From: Apostichopus japonicus
Taxonomy: Eukaryota; Echinodermata; Holothuroidea; Aspidochirotida; Stichopodidae
DNA: 64,000 bases
Direction: 5' to 3'
NCBI RefSeq assembly: GCF_037975245.1
Contig: NC_092569.1
Location: 16,352,001-16,416,000 of the forward strand
The notes under the pieces are model-generated. The model was not told where the DNA came from. It made no database searches and saw only the letters and a program-made list of their open reading frames with translations. Below are positions 24,801-35,941 of the stretch, one piece after another (position 1 is the stretch's first letter; the number at the start of each line of letters is the position of its first letter). Position numbers and translations under genes: made by a program.

Positions 24801-27243
24801 CAGGAATCGTTAACTTTGTCACCATTTAGGTAATCCTAATTCTTTCACTGACAGAGAGGCAATCAATTTGACCCCACTCGATTGACAATGTTTCTGTATT
24901 GTTCATATTAAGATCTCTCTGTTTGACTCATTTGTAGGAAACATTATGGGAAGTCAATCGATTATTCCAACACTCTGTTCCAACACAGTTGAACTATAGG
25001 GTCTATAACGTGTGTATAGAACTTTCTGTAAGTCGTGACTTATTTTAATGAAAACAAAACGTGGTTCTATTCTATACTGTGGTCTTTGTGTTTACTTCGT
25101 AGCATGGTTTGACGACAAAGTTAAAACAAAAAGTTGAAACTATTTAGATGACAGAATGACTGAATAAACAAATTACTTATTCAATGTCATTCTTGCCCTG
25201 TTTCCCGCCCTTATACTATATACCTTAGATAAAACAGTATAGTAGACGTTTTAATTTCCGCGACATGAAGTGAGAAAGGAATATGATTCCTTCCCGTAGG
25301 AGAAAAAAATCAAAATTGAATTCAATGAGCTTTTTGAAATGAAATGAATCTAGAAAATACTAGGAAATTTGATAGCTTGAAACTGAGACAAACACACGGT
25401 TTTCTAGACGTTCACAATTTTCATAAATATATCTCACATTAATGTTTTCGTCTGTGTATTAAAACGTAAATACGACTATCGTAGTGCTTAGCTGAGGTAA
25501 TTATCGTTAAGTAAGATATTTAAGATTGATGAAAATATTAGGAATTGACTTTCATGTACGTACAAATATAATTTGAATTATCCTAGTTAACATAATTTAA
25601 AAATGTTAGAAAGTTCAGTGATTTATCTAAAATAGTACTAAGTGTGGTGGGTACTCTCACCGTTTGTTCCTTCAAAGTTCTGTTTGCTTAGTAAGTTCTA
25701 CCATTTTGACATTATGGCATATATGATTTATTTGTTAGTAATAATCTATAATACTCATTAAAATTCCCTCATAAACTAAGACCACCAATACAATTTATGC
25801 ATCATAATAATCAAACTTGTAATGGGTGCTTCACTGCCTTTTCCACGTTTTCAAATGTTTCCAAAGATAAAAGCCTATATTTTGACTGTTTTATGCAGAC
25901 ATAATTCCTTAAGGTGTACATAAATGACTCCCTCGGTAGAATAAATAAGTTTCAGTAGTGCGTGTCCCGATTAGATATTTACAATTTTGGTAAATTTTGT
26001 TGTTTGGTTTATTTGCACAGTTAAACAAGCCGAAGCAACTTTATTCTCTCCTTGGTTTGTTGGTCTGTGTTGATGGTAAGTTTAATTAATGAAATATAGA
26101 CTAAAGTAATTTAAAGTTGGAAATATTATGTACTGGTACTTGGTAGATTCACATCGAATGTAATCGATTCAATATTTACATCAAGAGTTTTACATCAAGT
26201 GATTTATGAGTATAATTTATGATTTTAAGGCATCATTCCACAAGATATAATGTAAATATAAAGACGTTTTAAGTTTGATTGGTTGCTCTGAGTTTCTGTA
26301 CAGTACCCTATCTCTCATAATTTACCTACGTATAGATTAAATGTCAAATATGAAGGTTTAAACTATGTTTGTGCAGTAATATTGAAAGACTAGATTCGGC
26401 AGCAAAGTGTCAGGAGCGTTAACATTTGTTAAAATTAATAATTTATTGCTTTCCTAAGTAAGTAGTTTTCAACTTGTTTTACTGCTATAAAAAAAGGAAT
26501 TCTATCACGATTTCCTTGATGGCATGTCAAGAAAGGAACGCGCTCAAAACACAGGAAAGAACAAACGACAATGTCGATTGATATTAACAATGAGTCTCGC
26601 AATAGAATAAATACATTTCTAGAATAACGGTTATATTTAGTAGCTATTAACATATGCCAAAATCGTTGCTTTGTTCATTTATACAGTTATATCCTTACAT
26701 ATGATAATTATTTTCCTTTTTTTATGTTATCGATCATTGTTACATTTTATTTGCTATGTTGGACGATGTAATTAAATACCCGTTTGAAACGTGATCGTTT
26801 CCACGATATATCGGCAAGCCATTGTCAATTTTAAATTGCTTGTTGTATTCGTTAAAAAAAAGGAATTCATATCGTTGTTTTAATAAAATAAATGATATTC
26901 TAACCCATTTTCAAACCCAACTATATTTATGATATGGTGTACTAAGACGTCCTATACACGAGGTAGTTCACAATGAGCACTCTCGAATTTCTTTTTTAAT
27001 ATGTAGATTAAGTACAATATACCAATACTTTACAAACAGACAAATACATCAATTGAACACCGACAACAAACTCAAACAGCATGGTAAAGAACAACTGAAA
27101 AATCATATTTAGTTTAACAATTATTGTGTTAAAATATTCAACTTTAACTTGATAACAAGATAAAAGACACTTACGGTTTCTGCCTGAAAAGCTGGAAGTT
27201 GAGAGAAGAGTCCCAAAACACAAAATGTTAGGATGAACTGCAT
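21001..27243 (-). CDS. Fibrinogen-related (FReD) secreted protein, gene 2, intact
   Basis: Exons: 27175-27243, 24585-24630, 23231-23403, 22422-22692 and 21001-21260, with AG/GT at all junctions and phases 0, 1, 0, 1, giving 272 residues. The signal peptide is MQFILTFCVLGLFSQLPAF, with likely cleavage near residue 20. The linker occupies residues 24-38 and the fibrinogen domain 39 to the end. Visible landmarks are PRDC and QC, YCNNS (an N-glycosylation sequon), GGGWT/VFQRR across the exon 3/4 junction, EFWLGND, NRDND at 203-207 (Asn replaces the first calcium-ligand Asp), Cys218, Cys228, SNLNG, and EMKIRPV at the end. A second sequon, NQT, is at 196-198. Exon 4 has Ile instead of Met in YILRID. 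A TATAAA lies about 160 bp upstream of the ATG, with a conserved palindrome between. Of the four copies this looks the most likely to be functional. Its role (secreted lectin-like recognition) comes from the family, not from direct evidence. Confidence 0.9.
21790..21861. repeat. (AT)n microsatellite
   Basis: Thirty-six AT dinucleotides inside intron 4 of gene 2. They mark the limit of the segment shared with the relic at 15.3-16.7 kb. Confidence 0.95.
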
Positions 27244-27363
27244 CTTGACGATTTTTCTGGTCTTAACGATCGCAAATCTCAAGAAGGAATGAAGTAAACT
27301 TTCTGGCAGCGAACCAGTTCAATCACTTTCTGAGCTTACCCCGCGTACTATGACGTGGTTGTT

Positions 27364-27373
27364 GACACGTGTC
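27364..27373. promoter_or_regulatory. Conserved palindrome GACACGTGTC in gene 2 promoter
   Basis: The same palindrome as in genes 1 and 3, 121 bp upstream of the gene 2 ATG, next to TGACGTGG. About 30 bp further upstream is TATAAA on the minus strand, so the palindrome would sit close to the transcription start. Confidence 0.5.
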
Positions 27374-27399
27374 ACCGAAGAGCTGATTAACCATTTACA

Positions 27400-27405
27400 T
27401 TTATA
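27400..27405 (-). promoter_or_regulatory. TATA box candidate of gene 2
   Basis: TATAAA on the minus strand in the context AGTATAAATG, about 157 bp before the ATG. The aligned positions read TGTAAA in gene 1 (11599-11604) and CATAAA in gene 3 (44112-44117), so only gene 2 keeps a consensus TATA. Confidence 0.4.
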
Positions 27406-28343
27406 CTATTTGTTATAACCTGCATGATCACGTAAATGAAAGCATAAGCTAACAGGTTTTCTATGGTCCCTTAAAGAGTAAAAATGATGACAATTACTAT
27501 TAGTCCATTTTGATAGCTTAAATTGTATAGACGAAATGCGATGTTGCTTTAATGGTCACATTAGTTATATTATATTCATATACAATCTCAACCAACTCAA
27601 AATATTTCTTTCGATAACACAAATTGTATCGCATTATATATATTACACTCAGCTTATTAACCTTTCACCTATAAGTACTTCCGTAAGTTTGAATCCTGAC
27701 GTACTACTTTCAATTAACTGAATTTCGTCTCATGTTGCTTACCATCAACAGATAAAAGATGTTAAGGAAACTGCTGTAAAGCCCCTGAGCAGTGCCAAAA
27801 ATTCAAATATATATCTACAATCAAGAGGAAATCATTTAACAGTATCAAACCTCCACGAGTTTTATTTTATGCAATCCCACCACGCTTTGTAAGTTGCCAT
27901 GTTTTTGTGAAATTACCCAGGATGCAAGGTTGCCATGGCGTCACACATGTACCTTGGCAGAGTTAGACTTGCCGCTCTGCGGATACTCTAGTAGTACCGC
28001 TACACAGAAAACAGCGCTCGCGTGCGGTATATGCTGAAACTACTAAACTATCACTAATTTTACAATTATTACAACAGCCGGGTTGAACTGGACTTTATTA
28101 TCCGGAAATCTAAAAAAAATAACTTAAGTCACCATGTAGCCACCTTGTGTTCGATTTTGAGTAATGTATACAGGCGACATGTAGCCTAGGCCTAAATAGT
28201 GTATCGTCAAATGTCCACAATCGTAGTTCGATTAACAAGTATAGTTACTATATATCTTAGTCATACAGTAACTCTACTCGACATACTGTTACTGCTATCA
28301 TCACTTCGTCGATGAAAAGTATCGTTCATTCGAGCAATTTAAC

Positions 28344-28445
28344 ATGACTGAGGCCCACATTATCCCAGATGACTATTGCGTAGAACTGACTCCATCACCC
28401 CGACATAATGTGCGACAAAATAATAGTAATTTCAGAAGAATGTGA
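28344..28445 (+). other. Conserved short reading frame in gene 2 flank
   Basis: Thirty-three-codon counterpart of the frame at 12553: M-T-E-A-H-I-I-P-D-D-Y-C-V-E-L. No indels relative to the other copies through codon 31. Most of the differences I see change an amino acid, which argues against strong protein constraint. Confidence 0.25.
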
Positions 28446-30504
28446 TGGAGCCGTAGTTTAGAATTCGAAAGCAAACAATGACAATCAAAGGACGTCTGTG
28501 TTGACATTCATCTTGCAAAATACCAATTTAGGCAGATTTATTTATACACGACATTCAGTGTACGTATGCATCTAACATTCAAAATTGGTTAAATAGTTTA
28601 CATTTACTTGAATTTTGAAAGTGCTTTACATTCTTTTAATAAATATCCTAAAGTCTTACAAGTTGTGCAAACATTAACTATGCTAATATTATTAAAGTTG
28701 GCAACGCATTTTCAGGAACTTCTGAGGCTCATGTATGACGTCGTAAACAGCTGATTTTCTGCCTCCTTCTCCTCCAATATGGAGGATAAGGGCGGATAAG
28801 GGGTTATGGGCGGGGAATTTGACTTTTTGTTTTATTCAATGAAGTCGTAAAGGAATAACATGATAAATGACATTATTGGTGGTGTAAATATGTATACTAA
28901 AAGCATGTGAATAGTCTATCAGGCAATAGAAGGGAGTTCTTTTAATGAATGGAATTTATGACGTAAGACGACATCAATCATATCATATATTGAACAGTAT
29001 GTGTACAGTAAACCTCTGACCATCTAAGACAATATGACAGCAGTGATCAAACGGTTTCATTGATTTATTTCAGTTGGTCTTACTAAACAGTTGCCTTGAA
29101 GTTAAGGCCGACACTGACTGTCTTTCCATCTTTCTAATAGTGTAATCGTGATATCGACTTGTGTCGGCTATTCTCCTTTATGACCGCTGAGAATGAGAAT
29201 GAAATTTTTTATCAATTGTTGCCTGTCACAAAGACATACATACACGTGGTCTGAGCATTCAGTGGTTGTAGAAGACGTGTGTAGTGCTGCGTAGAAAGAG
29301 AAGCAATGTGATAGCCAGAGCTGATTACGTCAACAGGAAAGATAAAGGAAATCATCCCCTGTAAAATGATATGCCAGCCATCAAGATTTATACAGATAAA
29401 CAGATCAGGCCCATGTAGAATTTACAAGTTTTAAATTTATATGCAGTCGTTCTCTGTTAAGGAAAACCAGTTTAGTGTATTTCAAATTAACCTTTACAGT
29501 TTATCATTGCTAAAATATTCCAGTAAAATTAGCAGGGTGTGTTTTGGTTGGCTATGTATGTATTCAGTAAAATTCTAAGAATTGATGACAATATTTCAGC
29601 CGCGGAGGAATATTTTTTCAATTCTCTTTATAGAGACAGGTTGTAGTAAGAAATAACAATAAATACATATTGGATATACTTCATCCTCTGCTTGTGTGTA
29701 ATGTATGTCTTTATATACATACATTATGTACGATATGAAGAAAGAAAAAGCATACATTTCGTGGTCGAGGGAGAAGGAGGGGATGGGAGGAATGAACGAA
29801 TGTTATCTGCAGTCAATGATCACTTTTGCTTGATCTCTTCGATTCGGCCAAAATTGTGCGAATTTTTTTATTTTTTTTATTTATAATGGAATGCATAATG
29901 GACTTGTAAAAACTATTCGAGTTGTCAAAATGTTTGATATTAAAAACGCAGTACCTGAATAATCCTATTCACTTTCAAACACAGATGAAAAAGTGGGAAA
30001 TTTGCAATACATTCATATTGGAGTTTTTTTGACGTGTTCAATAGCACTATGGAAAAGTTTCTAGGAGATGATTTTCTTTCATTATTTTAATCAGTTACTT
30101 GCTTACATTAGGTGAGCAGCAATGGACAATAAAAGAACCGTAGTATATATTCCAAGGGTAGAGCTGCATTTACATGTATGTCCATTGACTCTTTAATGGT
30201 CTAATGATTGATACTGGCATGACACGCAAAGTGTGAAGGCATTCTGGTGTATGATGACGTGTAATTTTATGGACCCAGGGCGCTGTCATATCTGGCCCAA
30301 TGTATGTAATATGAATCTTGTATGGAAATGCGCTTGGTGATTGTCTAGTTAAGGTTCCACTTGTGTGCAGTTTTGCCTAGGAAAAACAAGTGCTCTATGA
30401 AACACAAGTGCTTAAAACAGTTAGTCTAACTGGAATGTTCGAAAATATGTTTCAAAAGATCTCTTAGTCCATAGTTACTCCAGAAATAGTTTATAATATA
30501 AATT

Positions 30505-30735
30505 ATCAACTCCCGGTACTGTTATGATCTGCAGTCAGTCAATTCAAGTCAGTGCAAGTTTCGAGGAACTAGATAGGGTCGATATGATAGCGCCCTCTGT
30601 TATTCAGGGCGTGGCTGTAAAGCTCCATCGAATCTCAATTGCCTATTACAGTCGAAACTATGCAGCTCTGAAAAATTGAGGGCGCTCTTCTCAAACAGTG
30701 ATTTTCTTACGGCGTTACGAATTGCATTTGGCTGT
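30505..30735. repeat. Shared spacer block, copy in the unit 2/3 interval
   Basis: Contains TTATGATCTGCAGTCAGTCA, TTTCGAGGAACTAGATAGG, then an inverted pair AGCGCCCTC (30589-30597) and GAGGGCGCT (30678-30686). It recurs at about 47420-47640 and, more decayed and split, at 19131-19735. It lies a few kb 5' of the gene flanks, so it belongs to the duplicated unit or is an old dispersed element. Confidence 0.6.
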
Positions 30736-30765
30736 TATTATTATTATTATTATTATTATCTTGGT
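30736..30765. repeat. Short (TTA)n tract, counterpart of the 47.6-kb expansion
   Basis: About nine TTA triplets directly after the same sequence (ACGAATTGC..TTTGG) that precedes the 1.1-kb ATT array at 47641. Both lie at the end of the shared repeat block with AGCGCCCTC and GAGGGCGCT. Confidence 0.75.
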
Positions 30766-32421
30766 AATTGTAATGTTTCAACGTAATGACCATTAACAAC
30801 AGCGATGGAAACATGGTTTGAAAATAATATTAAATGTAATACACAAGTTTAATAATATGAAAGTAAATCAATTGGAAAATGACGGAAAGTAGTCGTGTTG
30901 CGGCGCATATAAAGCAATGAATGGTTATAATCCGTTGGTAAGATGAATTACTTTCAATTAGTTTTGTTTTAAGCTAAGAACTAAGCTAACAGGATTTTAG
31001 AGCTAAACTAAGACGGAATTTAAAACTTGCAAATTTGTCTATTGTTTTGTCTGATGTTATGACTATTAAACAATCTTATAAAAATAAAGGTCGAGTGACA
31101 ATATGACATTGTCAAGTTAGAGTGGTATGGTAAGATGCAGGTAACCCCCTCCTCCTTACTTATTGCTATTGTGATCGACAGTGAGAATGCAACGCCCCGT
31201 CTGCGCATTTGCTACACCTACGGATGAACTCAAAAGCAATTTGCGGGATTGCTCTGGTTTATCAATTAATTGAGAAAACAAGAGTTTCAGATAATCAAAT
31301 GATGGAACTTCTAGTCACATATCTCTTTGTAAACCTTGAAGTATCTTTTACAAATATGGCATATTCACGAAATCCCTCCCCTCCAAGTTTACGAGATGTA
31401 TTGAATTGCCATCTGGGAACCCTACGCTAAATAATAAATTAAAAGATTCCCCCAGTGACTTGGGTAGTGACTTGCATGGGGCAGTGGTGAATCAAGGATT
31501 CCACAAAGGTATGGGTGCTGCCCTGGTGTCATTAATTAAAGCCGTCTCCTATTCAGGGATTTTGTTGTTTTTTAACAATCAAAGAATGAACAATTCAGAC
31601 ACCAAAGCGTTCAAACTGATACATATTAAGACAATGAATTAAATAAATACAAGTAGCGCTAAATGCCAGTTTTTGATAACAAAAATTTCGTATGATATTG
31701 AAAAAAAAAGATGAGTGCACAGCCGTATAGAAGTAACTCAATTTTTCTTCAACTGAATGAGGAAAGTACCCCGAATGATCCATTTACCCCGACTGACCAT
31801 CTATGGTAGAGATGGGGAGGGGGGTGGGCGCATGGTCTCTGTGAGCGATTATTATAAATTACGCTCCTACCTCAAATGGAAGAAGTGTGTTATATGTTTT
31901 CCGTAGCTAAATTAACGCTCACCAAACGTCAATGTAAGTCCAGCATGTTTCGAGGTTTTAACACGTGATGTTTCTGCTCTTCTTGTGACTTGAAACTCCA
32001 AAATAGCTGGGTCTACTTCAAATAATTTTCCATTTGTCTTGCACACATACTAATTGTTAAACTACTACTTCAATATATAACATTATACACTTGTACTGGT
32101 AACTAGCACGTTAGCCGCGACGAAGCCGAAAGTTTGTTCATTAAATCCTCTGAATCGACACAATTTCCTCAACTATGTTCGATTTGTTAATGTACTCTCA
32201 AATGCAATAATCCAGAAACAAGCAAAGATAAACAAGATTTAGTATCTAATATTGAATGATATCTTCATTTCGATGTAGTTTTTGCCAAATGTATTAATCC
32301 TCTGGCGGATGGTTATCTATTGCTATTTATAATAATACTTTATATGGTAAAGGGTTTGCTATAGACTAACTAACAAGTACTGTGTTAACAGTTAAAGTTA
32401 TCATGTTCACAGGTGTTTTAA

Positions 32422-33506
<1,085 letters not shown>

Positions 33507-33715
33507 ATATATATTGTCTGAAGATCGCTACAAAGCGTGAAACTCCGAGTTACAACTACTAGTGTTCCACTAGTCTCATCTAGTATCAACATATATTCCG
33601 CTCTGTCCAATGGACATAGAGCACTCTGCGCCAAGATAGACGCCAACCTACTCTATATATATATATATATATTTATGGAGAGCGGGGGTGGTAAGGGATG
33701 TAATACATACTTCGA
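33507..33715. other. Unique tail of the TATC-bearing insertion
   Basis: After the TATC tract come GTCTGAAGATCGCTACAAAG and ACTAGTGTTCCACTAGTC (an ACTAGT-GTTCC-ACTAGT hairpin), then a TA run at about 33651-33670. The flank shared with the other units resumes near 33715. A stable 3' tail after a tetranucleotide suggests a mobile element that carries its microsatellite. The family is not recognised. Confidence 0.4.
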
Positions 33716-34504
33716 ATTCGTTTTTTTAAAGAAATTTATAGACTGGCTGCTTTTCATTAAGTGTATCACGTTATGACTTTCGTTTTTGTATGTGGATCAA
33801 GGAATGTATCTTAACTGATGAAATATCCTCAATTATGTTCGAATCGTTAATGTACTCTAAAATGCAATCACCCAGAAACAAGCAAACATTAACATCATCA
33901 TATATAGCCTATAGAATGATTTCTTGAATACGATGCAATTTTAGGCAAATTTATTGATACTTGTGCGGATTGTTATTTACTATTATTTGTAGTAACACTT
34001 TGGTAAGTTGTATGATAACATAACAGTTATATTGACAATAACCTTAAAGAGATCATACATATGTTCACATGTTTATCAAAGTGATCATATATTTCTACGA
34101 ATAGGGGATGTGGGGGGAGGGGACAAGCTACTTTCAATTAAAGGTGCTAACATTATTACCTTCGTCACCAGCTTACTGCTTGGCGCACGGAGTAAAGAAA
34201 TTGTCTCACTGGCAAATTCCGCTTTTGTATAAGTATATTTATTTAATCTGTATTCGAGGAAAATAAAGAGAAATAATCAAGAAAATCATTTAAGAAGAGC
34301 GCCATTATTTTGCAAACTTGCCAAGCCGTAAATGTATTATCGAGCTTGTACTAGGAAGTTGTCCAACCCCCTGATTATACACTAAGCCTAGCTACACACA
34401 ATCCAGCCAACTCTACATCCAGAAAAAAAAAATGACTAAGTGACCTTTACAGGGCTCGCCAAACCAAAGCATATTGACAAAAAAACAATACACAAACACA
34501 CACG

Positions 34505-35236
34505 CACGAATCCCGGCCGGAACGCGAATATTTTTTCCCAATCTGAACTGACACTGAAATTATTTCCTCGATTCTAATTGGGTCTCAGCGAGCACGTGAT
34601 ATACTTTAGGATTCAACATGGATCCCTCCATACTCTGTCGATATCAGTATGATCAACACGAACAAATTCAACATATTCATATTAACAACTTTCCAGAACT
34701 TTTGGTAGGTCTATATGAACGAAAGTTTAAAGTGTTCTTAACACGATGAAGCAACTATTTCCAACTACTGCGCCCATTATAGGCAGTCCTCGATCGTTTG
34801 TTTACTCGATTGACTCCGCTCTACACAACAAATGTAATGTAGCCTATTGTACTGTGTATAGTGTACAACACAATAAAACGCAGTGCATTTCAGTGAATTT
34901 GTATACATGTAGCCGATGTACATATGAACGAGCTGTGTACATTCGGAGTTAGTTTTATAACCATAGGTTAAAAATGTATTCAGTCAATGAATCATATTAG
35001 GCCGAATATGCAGTGGCCATGAAGACGGCGAGCGACTGTGCCAGCCAGTGAGTGTACACAAAAAGGCATTTGACGATATGTCTGTGTCTTTTGACTTGTT
35101 TACTAGTTATATAGCCTTATAACCTACACGTACGGAAACCTATTGGCTCGCTGAGAGCCAATCAGAATCGAGGAAAAAAATGTCAGTGTCAGTTCAGTTT
35201 GGGAAAAAAAACTATTCGCGGCCGGAACAGTCAAAG
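34505..35236. repeat. Foldback pair: inverted arms of about 85 bp
   Basis: The left arm (34505-34595) and right arm (35143-35236) are inverted copies of each other. Shared blocks are CGGCCGGAAC/CGCGAATA, TTTTTTCCCAA, CTGAACTGACACTGA, CCTCGATTCT and CTCAGCGAGC, with a few mismatches. The inner end of the right arm is itself a hairpin, ATTGGCTC-gctga-GAGCCAAT. About 550 bp between the arms show no convincing gene. Confidence 0.7.
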
Positions 35237-35670
35237 TAAACACTTGCCCAACCCCATAAATACGGCCGGGTAGACAAAGTTGTCGAGTATACTCAAATGA
35301 ATCAGTACATAGCCTATACACTGCTTACTGTTAGGCCCGTAAAACATAAATCCTAAAGACATGGTAGAACTTATAAGAAATTATACGTGAACATTAAATA
35401 AGAATACCTACTTCTTTGGCCGGAATCAACCTGCATTTCTCAAAAACTTGATCACTTTGGTATTCAATGTCAATACATGCAAAATAACAACACACTGGTT
35501 AGCAGTGAATACGATCGAACAGGTAAGCTATAACTACCTCTCGTTTCCAAGAAGTCCCGACAGAGCGCTCCCTTGGGAAGCCGATCGATACAACGAAACA
35601 CTGCTGTTTAAATATTCAACACACATACAGGACAAAGGATTAACTCTCAGGGTAGATATATTACTTGAAA

Positions 35671-35676
35671 TTTATT
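35671..35676 (-). terminator. Candidate polyadenylation signal of gene 3
   Basis: AATAAA on the minus strand about 270 bp downstream of the stop at 35942, aligned with the gene 1 signal. Conservation of position in two copies supports use, but no transcript data are available. Confidence 0.45.
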
Positions 35677-35941
35677 CTTTTTCAGTCATTCGCAAATATT
35701 ATCAAAAAGCGGTTATCGGTTTTGAGGAAGAGGTATATTTAAAGTTATTCGTAAAGTGAAATTATTCGTTCATTGTGTTCGAAAGTTGTAAGTTCATTTC
35801 TCTAGAAGCACTCGTTTGCTGGTGCCTTGTTTGAGATATAATTGTTAAAATTTAGATGTAAACTTTATTTCTCACGGGACTCTGTGACCCCTGATGGAAC
35901 TTCATGTTTTTTGATTGGAGTTTTTGTCTGCCGCTGATGTA

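Larger units (their letters stand above)
27250..29690. other. 5' flank of gene 2
   Basis: Aligned with the flanks of genes 1 and 3 but shorter: it breaks off after TTCATCCTCTGC near 29690 and joins a GGAGGGGATGGGAGG block. That block, followed by ATCTCTTCGA.TCGGCCAAA, matches 47060-47170. Confidence 0.55.
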
